From DATFVB01 sp963714035 (GTDB taxonomy: Bacteria; Acidobacteriota; Thermoanaerobaculia; UBA5066; DATFVB01): a DNA stretch of 64,000 nucleotides. Below, in pieces: positions 55,941 through 63,704 of this stretch; the stretch's first letter is position 1, and each line of letters opens with the position of its first letter. The notes beneath the pieces are model-generated. The model made no database searches and had not been told where the DNA came from. It saw nothing but the letters and a program-made list of their open reading frames with translations. The position numbers and the translations under genes were made by a program. The stretch lies in the NCBI GenBank assembly GCA_963714035.1, contig OY970224.1, forward strand, positions 2,790,001 to 2,854,000. The letters run 5' to 3'.

Positions 55941-57233
55941 TCATTTTCTCAGTTTCGCGAGATCGGCGATCACGCCTTCAGGTTTCCAGTCGCGCCCCTC
56001 GTGCCGGCCGAGCACCGCGCCGTCGGGGCCGATCGCGAGGACGAGAAGGGAGTGGGTGATCGAGTCTCCGTCCCGCTCGAAGAGCGCGCCGGCGTGCTGC
56101 GCGACGGCCGCGATCTCCCGCGGCTCTCCGGTGGCGAACGTCCAGCGGCCGCTCCCCGTGTCGACCTGCCGGGAGTAGTCGCGGAGCACCTCCGGCGTGT
56201 CGTTTTTCGGGTCCACCGTGACGAGCAGGAAACGGGGCGCGGGCGAGAGCGCCGCGACGCGCGCGAGCTTGCCGATCGTCGCGGGGCAGGCCCACGTCAG
56301 AGGACATCGCGTGTAGATGAACGAGACGACGAGCGGCGCGCCGCGGAAGCGATCGAGCCCGACCGGGCGCCCATCCTGGTCGACGAGACGAAAATCGGGA
56401 AAGGGAGAGCCGGCGGGAACGACCTTCGCCGGGTCGATCGCCGCCGCTTCCCCGGGCGAGCCTTTCCGCGCGACGACGGAGATCTCGTCGAGGCTCGGCG
56501 CCGATGCGGGGCCGAGAATCCGGCCCGTGATCTCGTCTCCCGGTTCGAGCTGATCGAGCCGCACGGAAGGATCCGCCGCGTACGGCATCGTCATCGCGGT
56601 CATGTAACCCGGGATCTCGCCGTGCCGGACGGTCACTTCGCGCCGCGCCGGGTCGATCGAGACGATCGTGCCCCGGAGCGCGTGAGACGGCGGTGCGGGG
56701 GAGCCCGCCGTCCGCCCCTCCGGCGCGTTCCGGCACCCGGCGAGGAGGACGATGAGAGCGGCGGCGGCGGGAAGGCCGGAGCTCCGCCCGCGCCGCTGCC
56801 GGAGCAGAAGCACGACGACGAAAAGGAGGGCGGCGTCGCGCGCGAGCACCCACCGCATGTCGGCGATCAGGTCCGCGTGGCTCTTCTCGGCCGCGTGCAC
56901 GTCGAAGCATCCGCACTGGACCGCGCGGCCGCGGGCGAGGTTCGTCCCGATCGCGAGCACGAAGACGAGGAGCATCGCGCCGACGAGCTTCGCGGCGGTC
57001 TTCCAGAAAATCCCGGCGACGAGGCCGATCCCGCAAAGCATTTCGATCCAGGGGAGCACGAGGGCGGCCGCGTTCACGAGAGCCCCCGGAAGAAGGCGGT
57101 AGTTCGAGATCATGTGCGCGAAGCCGGGCGGATCCGCGATCTTCGGTCCGGCCGCCACGAGGAAGACGGTTCCGAGGAGGAAGCGGCCGGCGAGTACGGC
57201 GAGCCGCCGGGCGAGCGGCGGGTCGACGGTCAT
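55941..57233 (-). CDS. MauE/DoxX-like membrane domain + copper-binding domain + SCO1-like domain fusion
   Basis: This 430-residue protein has three parts. About residues 1-145 are a four-helix MauE/DoxX-type membrane domain with the Cys motif CGC at 107-109 (VQCGCFDVH), as in methylamine-utilisation or disulfide-metabolism proteins. A lipobox-like LIVLLAGC (161-167) follows, then a copper-binding domain (186-255) with YMTAMTMPY Met/His residues. Residues 270-430 are SCO1/SenC-like: FIYTRCPLTWACP (Cys310, Cys316) and ITHSLLVLAIG (His394). The Cys spacing is C-x5-C, not the usual C-x3-C of SCO. ATG 57233 overlaps the rhodanese stop (ATGA). It likely delivers copper or reduces disulfides for a periplasmic cuproprotein. 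Confidence 0.88.
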   Translation of the reverse strand: MTVDPPLARRLAVLAGRFLLGTVFLVAAGPKIADPPGFAHMISNYRLLPGALVNAAALVLPWIEMLCGIGLVAGIFWKTAAKLVGAMLLVFVLAIGTNLARGRAVQCGCFDVHAAEKSHADLIADMRWVLARDAALLFVVVLLLRQRRGRSSGLPAAAALIVLLAGCRNAPEGRTAGSPAPPSHALRGTIVSIDPARREVTVRHGEIPGYMTAMTMPYAADPSVRLDQLEPGDEITGRILGPASAPSLDEISVVARKGSPGEAAAIDPAKVVPAGSPFPDFRLVDQDGRPVGLDRFRGAPLVVSFIYTRCPLTWACPATIGKLARVAALSPAPRFLLVTVDPKNDTPEVLRDYSRQVDTGSGRWTFATGEPREIAAVAQHAGALFERDGDSITHSLLVLAIGPDGAVLGRHEGRDWKPEGVIADLAKLRK

Positions 57234-57790
57234 TTTCCGTCTCCCGCCGAGACCGGCCAGCCGCGCTTCTGCCAGTCGGGGAATCCGTCGCGATAGACGT
57301 ACACGTCGTCGAAGGTCACGCCCCAGAGCTTCCGGGCGAGCTCATGGGAATCTTCGCAGTCGCCGCCGCTGCAGTACGCGACGATGGGCGCCTTCGTGTC
57401 GCGGCCTTCGTCGAGGAGGGCCTTCACCCGGTCGTCGGCGTCCGATTCCCAGACCGCGATCGATCGCGCCCCGCGGACGTGCCCCTCGCGGTAAACGCTC
57501 GTCCGCCGCGCGTCGACGAAAAGGGCTCCGCGATCGTAGAGAGCCTTCGCCTGCTCCGGCGTGATCTCGACGAACGGCCGGTCCGGATGCGGGGGGAACT
57601 CGTTCGCGGTCGACGGCGCCGGTCCTGTCGCCGTCGAGGGGGAAGGTTGCGAAGACGCCCGCGCAGGCGCTGCCGACGGCGGCATTCCGAGCCAGGCGAG
57701 ATGCCTTTCGCGGCGCGCCGCCGCGTTGGAAACGAATGCCGCGGCGATCGCCAGACCGACGATCGCGAGCGTTTCCCGCCAGAAGCTCAT
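57230..57790 (-). CDS. membrane-anchored rhodanese-like sulfurtransferase
   Basis: This 186-residue protein has an N-terminal membrane anchor (FWRETLAIVGLAIAAAFVS), a 40-residue Pro/Ser/Ala linker and a rhodanese domain (about residues 70-186) with EITPEQAKALYDRGALFVDA, the active-site loop AYCSGGDCEDSH and the C-terminal DVYVYRDGFPDWQKRGWPVS. The first Cys of CSGGDC is the likely sulfur acceptor, and the second Cys is an added feature. It probably acts in the periplasm on thiol or sulfane sulfur. It overlaps the SCO-like fusion by 4 bases, which places it in the copper/redox operon. Confidence 0.88.
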   Translation of the reverse strand: MSFWRETLAIVGLAIAAAFVSNAAARRERHLAWLGMPPSAAPARASSQPSPSTATGPAPSTANEFPPHPDRPFVEITPEQAKALYDRGALFVDARRTSVYREGHVRGARSIAVWESDADDRVKALLDEGRDTKAPIVAYCSGGDCEDSHELARKLWGVTFDDVYVYRDGFPDWQKRGWPVSAGDGK

Positions 57791-57804
57791 CGGCGCGGGC
57801 GGCG

Positions 57805-58380
57805 TCACGGCGACGGAGGAGTCCGCAGCGACACGCGCTCGAGCGCCTGGGCGCGGGCGACACCGGCGGAAATCACGCCGGCATAATAGCGGGGCATGTT
57901 CCCCTCGACGGAGGGAGCGATCCGCGCTTCGGCGACCCGATCGTCGACACCGAGCCCGGCGAAGCTCTTCATCCCGCCCGCCGTAAGCAGCGGTCGAACC
58001 CAGGCGAGCGGCTCCGTCCCGACGTCGGTCACGTCGGCGGCGAGGATCTTCCCGGCCGGATCGAACGCGACGCCGATTCCGACCGGCCCGTGCTCGGAAG
58101 GCATCCAGACGAACGCGGCCGTGCCGACGATCGCGCCGGAGGAATCGCGGCCGACGTAGATTCGGGCGTCTTCCTCGGTCGGGGTCCATCCCGTGGCCTG
58201 CTTGATCGCCGCCATGTCCGGTCCGCCGATCATCAACGTCTTCTCGAAGAACCGGGTCGCGGCGGGCAGGTTCGTCTTGATGAACTGCCCCCGGGCGACG
58301 AGCGAAATGTTGGGCGTCACATGAGCCGAAAGGGCGGTGGAAAACAGAAGGAGCCCCGCGGCCGTGAAAGGCCTATTCAT
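57805..58380 (-). CDS. exported FMN-binding-domain-like protein
   Basis: This 191-residue exported protein has a signal peptide (FTAAGLLLFSTALSAHV) and a domain with the pattern of FMN-binding (RnfG/NqrC-like) proteins: IVGTAAFVWMPSEHGPVGIG, FDPAGKILAADVTDVGTEPL and AGGMKSFAGLGVDDRV. The covalent flavin Thr motif is not clear, so the cofactor remains uncertain. ATG 58380 overlaps the end of the membrane protein gene by 8 bases. It might pass electrons between cytochromes and the membrane. Confidence 0.65.
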   Translation of the reverse strand: MNRPFTAAGLLLFSTALSAHVTPNISLVARGQFIKTNLPAATRFFEKTLMIGGPDMAAIKQATGWTPTEEDARIYVGRDSSGAIVGTAAFVWMPSEHGPVGIGVAFDPAGKILAADVTDVGTEPLAWVRPLLTAGGMKSFAGLGVDDRVAEARIAPSVEGNMPRYYAGVISAGVARAQALERVSLRTPPSP

Positions 58381-58942
58381 GAGAGACCTCCTTTGAGGGT
58401 CGGTGAAGCCAGGACTGGACGAGCGCCAGGACGAGCACGACCAGATAGACGGCGCCCATCGCGAACCCCCCGGCCAGGGCCACCGCGCCGAAGAAAACGC
58501 CGCGCGCGGGAAAAAAGTTCCCGCCCCACAGGCCGGCGAAGTCGAGGAACGGGGCGGCGAACGCCCCGACGATCAGCGCGATCCGAGTCGGCGTCGACAG
58601 CGCAAGGGCGCAGACCACCGCGGCGAGGAGGAGCGCCGTGATCGCGTAGACCGGCACGTGGACGTGCGTGTCCTGGATCAGGAGCTCGCGATTGATCTGG
58701 TGCCTCGGATGGTCGAGCATCGAGAGATCGACCGCTTTCTCCTCCGCGGCGGAAGTCGAGCAGCAGGCCATCGTCATTGCGGTATGCGTCTCCGGCGCCA
58801 CCGTGGCGGCGACGCCCTTCGGCGTGAAAGCGGCGAAATTCCGGACCTGGCAGGCGCCGAAGAAATCGGCGATTCCGAGAAGCAGCAGAAAGAGCGTCAC
58901 GCCGAGCCGGATCTCGAGGGCGCTTTCGCGGAGCATTCCCAT
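58373..58942 (-). CDS. inner-membrane protein with Cys/His/Met-rich loop
   Basis: This 189-residue protein has about four hydrophobic helices (LGVTLFLLLLGIADFFGA, AITALLLAAVVCALALS, IALIVGAFAAPFLDFAGLW and GAVYLVVLVLALVQSWL). The first extracytoplasmic loop holds HTAMTMACCSTSAAEEK and DHPRHQINRELLIQDTHVHV, rich in Met, Cys and His, which could bind copper. ATG 58942 (MGMLRESALEIR) is preferred because GGAGG is 7 bases upstream of it. The family is not known to me. It is in the middle of the redox/copper operon. Confidence 0.75.
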   Translation of the reverse strand: MGMLRESALEIRLGVTLFLLLLGIADFFGACQVRNFAAFTPKGVAATVAPETHTAMTMACCSTSAAEEKAVDLSMLDHPRHQINRELLIQDTHVHVPVYAITALLLAAVVCALALSTPTRIALIVGAFAAPFLDFAGLWGGNFFPARGVFFGAVALAGGFAMGAVYLVVLVLALVQSWLHRPSKEVSHE

Positions 58943-58955
58943 CTTCATTCCTCCC

Positions 58956-60128
58956 TCAGAAGAGAAAGACCGTCTGAAGCGTCGCGGAGTAGCCGTCCCG
59001 CCTGCCGACGTCTTCCGCTTTCGTCCGGAACACGGCCTGGTTCGACCGGTCCCATCGAAGATCGAGACGCAATGCCAGCTCCGGGAGCCGCAGCGAGGTC
59101 CGGTCGAGCGTGCGATAGATCCCGTAGAACCCGCCGCCGACGAGGTACTGCGGCGAGATCGTGATCGAGCGGAGGATCTGGTCGAAGCCCGTCCGGGAGC
59201 CGCCCGAGTCGTCGAGATACTCGGCGCGAAACGTTCCGGCCCAGTGGGTCCCGAACCGGTGATGCAGGAAGAGCATGTCGGCGAACCACTCCGCCGTGCC
59301 GCCGTCCGCGGCGGCGTGCGGCTCGCGTCCGCCGACGAACTCCTCGCCGTAGACCCACGTCGGACACGGCTGCATCAGAATCGTCGCGACGGCCGTTGTC
59401 CTCGAGTCTCCGGTGTGGCCCTCCTTTTCGCCTCCCTCGATGACGCCGAGACCGAAGTGGTAGGCGAGCGACGGGTTCCATAGACCGTAGACGGCGCCGG
59501 TTTTCGCGTGATTGTCGTCGGTGTCGTTGTCCCACCCGTTTCCGAGGATCGCCCACCCCTCGAAATGCTCGGAGAAGGCCTCGTGGAGCTGCAGGCCCGT
59601 GAATTTGACCGGCCGGGCGAAATCGAAGGTGAAGGAGTTCGTTGCCTGGAAGTTGAGCGGCGCGTCATCCCGTTCGATCGCCAGAGGCGAATCGAACTTG
59701 CCGAAGGTGATCTGCAATCCGCTTCGGGTCGAGGGCATCCAGGAAAGCTGGAGATTGTCGATGTCGGTCGAAATGTCGCTCCCGAAGTTGCCCTGATCGC
59801 CGATGAACGGCGAGGCGGCTTCGCGGGACGCCGTGAGCTGGGCAAACACCGACAGGTTGTCGTTGATCAACTTGGAGAAGGAAATCGCGAGCGCGCTGTC
59901 GGCGAAGGAATTCTCGTCCGTGTTCAGGTTGTAGGCGTAGGTCGCCACACCGAACCCGTTGATGACGAGCTTTCTCGCGGGATCTTCCCCGAACGCCGGG
60001 AACACGGAAGACGCGGAGGCGTCGAGTGCTTCCGGAGTGATCGGCTTTTCCTGCCCGGAGGCGGGGAAGGCGGCGACGAGGGACGCGAAAGCGAATAGAA
60101 ATAGCGTTGAGCTGCGAAAACTTTTCAT
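58956..60128 (-). CDS. outer-membrane porin
   Basis: This 390-residue protein has a signal peptide (STLFLFAFASLVAAFPASG) and a long run of amphipathic strands (VINGFGVATYAYNLNTDENS, LSVFAQLTASREAAS, LQLSWMPSTRSGLQITFGKF, GTFRAEYLDD) ending in ATLQTVFLF, the C-terminal Phe of outer-membrane barrels. The pattern matches BBP2/OprO-type carbohydrate or phosphate porins and the outer-membrane proteins next to copper and cytochrome genes in this phylum. It probably lets solutes enter the periplasm. It lies 13 bases upstream of the membrane protein gene. Confidence 0.88.
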   Translation of the reverse strand: MKSFRSSTLFLFAFASLVAAFPASGQEKPITPEALDASASSVFPAFGEDPARKLVINGFGVATYAYNLNTDENSFADSALAISFSKLINDNLSVFAQLTASREAASPFIGDQGNFGSDISTDIDNLQLSWMPSTRSGLQITFGKFDSPLAIERDDAPLNFQATNSFTFDFARPVKFTGLQLHEAFSEHFEGWAILGNGWDNDTDDNHAKTGAVYGLWNPSLAYHFGLGVIEGGEKEGHTGDSRTTAVATILMQPCPTWVYGEEFVGGREPHAAADGGTAEWFADMLFLHHRFGTHWAGTFRAEYLDDSGGSRTGFDQILRSITISPQYLVGGGFYGIYRTLDRTSLRLPELALRLDLRWDRSNQAVFRTKAEDVGRRDGYSATLQTVFLF

Positions 60129-60176
60129 GGGTGTTCTCCTCCGTGAAAACCGCGGAAAACGGACCCGGCGAGGGAG

Positions 60177-60497
60177 TCAGCCGCGGGGAGGAGGATCGGG
60201 GAGAAGCCGCTCGGCCGGCGCCGGATGCGCCGCTGCTGCGGGGGAGCGCAGGATGGAAGAGGCGACCCGGACGGCGCCAGGTGCCGGCGCGAGCATGGCG
60301 GGCGGAAGGCCCGGAAGAGCCGTGGACGGGCGGGGCGCCGGGCAGCCCTTCATCGCGCATCCCGGTCCCGGAAGGCAGCAGGCCATGGCGCCCCCGCGGC
60401 AGCACGGCATGGCCGCTGCGCTCCCCGCGAGGAGCGGCGCTCCCGCCGCGGCGGCGAGGAGCGAGACGATCGCGATCGAGCCGAGCAAACGGCGCAT
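60177..60497 (-). CDS. exported Cys-rich small protein
   Basis: The 106-residue product has a signal peptide (LLGSIAIVSLLAAAAGAPLL) and a short Cys/Met-rich stretch (MPCCRGGAMACCLPGPGCAM plus KGCP) with six Cys, followed by a Pro/Ala-rich tail. It is probably a periplasmic metal-binding or metal-buffering protein, most likely for copper given its operon; this is inference. It lies between sodC and the porin gene on the same strand. Confidence 0.7.
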   Translation of the reverse strand: MRRLLGSIAIVSLLAAAAGAPLLAGSAAAMPCCRGGAMACCLPGPGCAMKGCPAPRPSTALPGLPPAMLAPAPGAVRVASSILRSPAAAAHPAPAERLLPDPPPRG

Positions 60498-60540
60498 CGT
60501 GCGGACGATAGCACGCCGGGGAACCCGCCGGCCGGCCTCC

Positions 60541-61116
60541 TCATTTTCCGGCCGGGGGCGCCGTTCCCGCCTTGACGGCGACGACGCCGCATCCGATGCG
60601 CCCGCCGGCGTTGCCGGTCGGCTGGGTGTGCATGTCGTCTTCCTTCGCGTGAACGACGATCGCCCGGCCCTCGACCGACCGATCCCCGGGGAGGACCGTC
60701 AGCATCGTCGTGTCGAGCTCGAGGTGGCCGTGCCCCTCCTCGCCCACGGTCATGTTCCCGAAGTCGCCGGCGTGATGGACCGCGGCGTCCGGCGATCCGT
60801 GCTCCGCGTGCGCCGGGTTGAAGTGCCCCCCGGCGGAGGTCCCGTCCGGCGCCGAGCAGTCCCCCTTCTCGTGGAGATGGACGGCGAGGGTTCCGAGCGG
60901 CGCGTTCGAGACGTCGACCGTGACGTGAACGGCGTCGCCGTTCTGCACGAAGGTCGCGATGCCGGTGAGAGAGCTTCCGCTCCGCGCCTCGATCGCCGCG
61001 ACCGCCGTCGGGCCGGCCGGCGGCGCGGCGGCCGTCGATGGGGCCTTCGAGGCCGAGCAGGCGGCGAGGAGAGCGGTCGGGGCGAGCGCGAGGAGAAGCC
61101 CGTCGAGACGGCGCAT
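60541..61116 (-). CDS. sodC: Cu/Zn superoxide dismutase lipoprotein
   Basis: This 191-residue protein has a lipoprotein signal (LALAPTALLAACSAS) and the Cu/Zn SOD core: VHLHEKGDCSAPDGTSAGGH with copper-binding His pairs, HAEHGSPDAAVHHAGDFGN with bridging and zinc His and Asp, and VVHAKEDDMHTQPTGNAGGR with the last copper His and active-site Arg. Two Cys for the structural disulfide are present (GDCSAP, RIGCGVV). GGAGG lies 9 bases before ATG 61116, so ATG 61116 is preferred to GTG 61125. It removes superoxide in the periplasm and fits the copper theme of the operon. Confidence 0.95.
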   Translation of the reverse strand: MRRLDGLLLALAPTALLAACSASKAPSTAAAPPAGPTAVAAIEARSGSSLTGIATFVQNGDAVHVTVDVSNAPLGTLAVHLHEKGDCSAPDGTSAGGHFNPAHAEHGSPDAAVHHAGDFGNMTVGEEGHGHLELDTTMLTVLPGDRSVEGRAIVVHAKEDDMHTQPTGNAGGRIGCGVVAVKAGTAPPAGK

Positions 61117-61191
61117 GAGGTTCACCTCCCACGCGCATTCTACGGCGGCCCCGGCGGGGGCTCCCGAGGGGGCATCGTCCGTCGCCGATCG

Positions 61192-61590
61192 TCACGCCTT
61201 CTTTTTCGAAGTCGACTTCCGGGGACGCGAGCTCGCGCCGCCCTTCCGGCGGGTACCGGACGCCCGTCCCGTCGTCGCCTCGACCCGGATGTCGGTGAAC
61301 ACCCCGTTGAAACCGATCCGCGTTTCGGCGGAGTCGCCCGGAGCGATCGCGCCGGCGAAGCGCCCCTTCTCGCGCATCACGAGGACTCCGTTTTCATACG
61401 CCTGCGCCTCGAAGGCGACCGAGCGGCCGTCGAGCGTGTACGCGGAACCGTTCCGCGCGACGACGCGGCAGATCGTCACGTGATCGGAGGAGACGTACGG
61501 GTCGGGCTCGATCGAGAGCGCGGCATCGCCGCCGAAGAGGGCCGTGGAAGAGAGGAACATCAGGAGCGAGAGGATCGGGAGCGTTTTCAT
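61192..61590 (-). CDS. small exported protein with basic tail
   Basis: The 132-residue product has a signal peptide (MKTLPILSLLMFLSSTALFG), a beta-rich domain (about residues 28-105; HVTICRVVARNGSAYTLDGR, VLVMREKGRFAGAIAPGDSA) and a Lys/Arg/Ser-rich tail (RPRKSTSKKKA). Start codons 61593 and 61590 both follow AGGAAGG. It could be an immunoglobulin-like periplasmic protein; no family is recognised. It is the first gene of the operon that includes sodC and the copper proteins. Confidence 0.65.
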   Translation of the reverse strand: MKTLPILSLLMFLSSTALFGGDAALSIEPDPYVSSDHVTICRVVARNGSAYTLDGRSVAFEAQAYENGVLVMREKGRFAGAIAPGDSAETRIGFNGVFTDIRVEATTGRASGTRRKGGASSRPRKSTSKKKA

Positions 61591-61698
61591 CATCCTTCCT
61601 TTCGGGAGGGATGAAGGCGCCGGGGAGGCGCTGAGGACGAGGAGAGGTTACCACACGGCCGCGGCTCGGAAGCGCGTGAAACGTGGCGGCCTCATCCC

Positions 61699-61843
61699 CG
61701 TCATCGCGAGCCGCCGGCGGCGTGGCGATCTCCGAAAGGCCTGGAGATTGCCGCGGTCGCTTCCCGCCTTCGCCAAGGCTTCCTCCTTCGCTGAAGCTTC
61801 GGCGGGACGAGTCGGCGCGGCAGGCCGCTCCCTCGCAATGACG
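61699..61843. repeat. dispersed repeat family B, copy 2
   Basis: Bounded by a degenerate CATCGCGAG and by CTCGCAATG, with GCCGCGGTCGCTTCCCGCC and GTCGGCGCGGCAGGCCGCTC inside as at 7564-7713. The interval 61594-62236 contains only repeats of families B, D, A and C, in that order. Confidence 0.65.
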
Positions 61844-61885
61844 GAGTCTGAGCGCCGACCGACGGGTCTGCTGCCCCCCGGCTAT

Positions 61886-61995
61886 GGTCGGGCGCCGGAG
61901 CGGTCGAGCCACACGAGGCCGCGAGCGAAGCGAGCCGCCGCGCTACTTCTCCCGGCGGGAGAAGGTGGCGGCTGCAAGCCGCCGGATGAGGGAAA
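61886..61995. repeat. dispersed repeat family D, copy 2
   Basis: GCGCCGGAGCGGTCGAGCCA, GCGAGCGAAGCGAGCCGCC and GGGAGAAGGTGGCGGCTGCA then AGCCGCCGGATGAGGGA; nearly identical to 26553-26655. Confidence 0.7.
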
Positions 61996-62069
61996 GAGGG
62001 CGAGCCGCGGAGGTCAGATCGGGGAAAGTGTGAGCGCAAAGCGCGCATCGCCATTCGCGCGGCGCGCTC

Positions 62070-62205
62070 TCTCCTGAGCGAAGCGAAGGACCTGGCAACC
62101 GGAGCAGATCCTTCGTCGCTGCGCTCCTCAGGATGACATGCTCCAGAGGTCTGCGATGTGGGAGGCCGTCGTGTTCCAGCGGAGCGCGCACGACGGCCGA
62201 CGTTC
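62070..62205. repeat. families A and C, head to tail
   Basis: CTCCTGAGCGAAGCGAAGGA is followed by its inverted partner GATCCTTCGTCGCTGCGCTC and CTCAGGATGACATG (family A as an inverted pair), then a family C fragment (62150-62205) in inverted orientation. Confidence 0.6.
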
Positions 62206-62236
62206 GTGATTGACTCCGGGTGTACCGTGGAATCCC

Positions 62237-63175
62237 ATGTCCCGAACCCTTTCCGCGGCGATCTCGGAGTTCCTCCGCGCGATCGAGCTCGAGCGGAATT
62301 TCTCGCCGCAGACCGTGCGAGCCTACGCGGCGGATCTCTCCCGGTTCCGGGATTTCTGGGAGAAGGATTTCGCCAACGCTCCCGCGGCGAAGACGCCGCT
62401 CCATAAGGTCGACACGCTTGCGGTCCGGGCCCACGTCGCGGCGCTCCACCGCGCGAATCTCTCGAGCCGATCGCTCGCCCGGCATCTTTCGGCGATCCGC
62501 TCGCTCTTCCAGTGGGCCTGCCGGTCCGGCTGGTGTACGGTGAATCCGGCGGCCTCCGTTCCGATGCCGCGCCAGCCGAAGAGCCTCCCGCGGGCGCTGA
62601 CGTTCTCCGACACGGAACGGCTCCTCGGCGCCGATTCCGAGACCGATCCCTTCCCGGAGCGCGATCACGCCATGTTCGAGATGCTCTACGCGACGGGACT
62701 CCGCGTCTCCGAGCTCGCGGGACTCGACATCGACGACGTGGACGGCGGGCAGAGGCTCGCGCGGGTGCTCGGCAAGGGAGGGAAAGAGCGCATCGTCCCC
62801 TACGGCGAGCCCGCGGCCGACTCGCTCCGCGCGTACCTGCCGACGCGCGCGGCTCTCCGCTCGGCGGCCGAGAAGCGCGGCGGCCTGGAAGAGGACGGCG
62901 AGCCGCTGTTCCTCAACCACCGCGGCGGGCGGCTGACGTCCCGCTCCGTCGCGCGGATCCTGAAGCGACGCCTGAGGGAGGCGGGGCTGCCCGAGCGGAT
63001 CTCGCCGCACGCCCTGCGGCACACGTTCGCGACGCACCTGCTCTCGGCGGGCGCGGACCTGCGGTCGATCCAGGAGCTCCTCGGCCACGCTTCGCTCTCG
63101 ACGACCCAGAAATACACGCACGTCGACGCGGCGAAGCTGATGGAGGTTTATCGGAAATCCCACCCAAAGGCTTGA
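62237..63175 (+). CDS. tyrosine recombinase of the XerC/XerD type
   Basis: This 312-residue site-specific recombinase has an N-terminal SAM-like core-binding domain (about residues 5-90; FLRAIELERNFSPQTVRAYA) and a catalytic domain (about 110-310) with the Arg in YATGLRVSELAGL, Lys in GKGGKERIVP, the box HALRHTFATHLL, His in LGHASLSTTQ and nucleophile Tyr in QKYTHV. Length and motif order match XerC/XerD, which resolve chromosome dimers, rather than phage integrases. ATG 62237 is chosen; there is no strong ribosome binding site. It stands alone between repeat clusters, so it could also serve a mobile function, but no att site is visible. Confidence 0.92.
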   Translation: MSRTLSAAISEFLRAIELERNFSPQTVRAYAADLSRFRDFWEKDFANAPAAKTPLHKVDTLAVRAHVAALHRANLSSRSLARHLSAIRSLFQWACRSGWCTVNPAASVPMPRQPKSLPRALTFSDTERLLGADSETDPFPERDHAMFEMLYATGLRVSELAGLDIDDVDGGQRLARVLGKGGKERIVPYGEPAADSLRAYLPTRAALRSAAEKRGGLEEDGEPLFLNHRGGRLTSRSVARILKRRLREAGLPERISPHALRHTFATHLLSAGADLRSIQELLGHASLSTTQKYTHVDAAKLMEVYRKSHPKA

Positions 63176-63197
63176 GGTCGGCGGGCGCGGACCATAC

Positions 63198-63315
63198 GGG
63201 TCGTTATACGGGACGCGGACGGCTCGCCGCCGGGCTCAACGTACGCGACGGTACGCCTCGCCCGCCGGCAACCCGCCCGCGCCCGTCTTCCAACCCGTCT
63301 GGCCGCGCCTCGGTA
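63198..63315. repeat. dispersed repeat family E, copy 3
   Basis: TCAACGTACGCGACGGTACG, CTTCCAACCCGTCTGGCCGC and GCCTCGGTAG match 7336-7452 in order. The interval 63176-63452 holds no gene. Confidence 0.55.
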
Positions 63316-63452
63316 GTCCTTGATTAGAAATCGTGTAGTGTTTTGGTCAGAGGGCGTTCAACGGAGCTCCCCGGTGTTCCTGACAAGTCAGAATCCAGGG
63401 CGACCTCACGCGGGCTGCCCCTTTCAACTCGCGAACTCGCGACTCGTAACCT

Positions 63453-63704
63453 CTACTCGGTGGCCATCGCGATGTCGCCCGGAAAATGATGCCATTCCCG
63501 GAAGTTCGTGGGTGAGCATTCCTTCGCTTCGTCGGGCGTGGCGTGCCGGGCGTTCCACGCGGTGTTGACGTGAAGGTAGAGGTGCATCATCGAGCGGAGG
63601 AGCGACTCCTCGTCGAAATCGTTCTCGGCCTCCAGCCGCCGGATCGTCGCGGCGAGCGCGGATTCCGCTTCCTTGAGATTGAAGAGCACGTAGCTGCGGT
63701 TCAT
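63453..63704 (-). CDS. small conserved-type hypothetical protein
   Basis: The 83-residue product (MNRSYVLFNLKEAESALAAT ...) is helical, with ATIRRLEAENDFDEESLLRS, SMMHLYLHVNTAWNARHAT and FREWHHFPGDI. The pattern of a cytoplasmic four-helix-like small protein is clear but its function is unknown. ATG 63704 overlaps the stop of the DinB-like gene (ATGA), so the two are translationally coupled. Confidence 0.6.
   Translation of the reverse strand: MNRSYVLFNLKEAESALAATIRRLEAENDFDEESLLRSMMHLYLHVNTAWNARHATPDEAKECSPTNFREWHHFPGDIAMATE

Noticed and set aside
62237..63175. Integrase of a genomic island with attachment sites
   Set aside because: The protein has XerC/XerD length and motifs, and no direct repeat or tRNA end was found near it.
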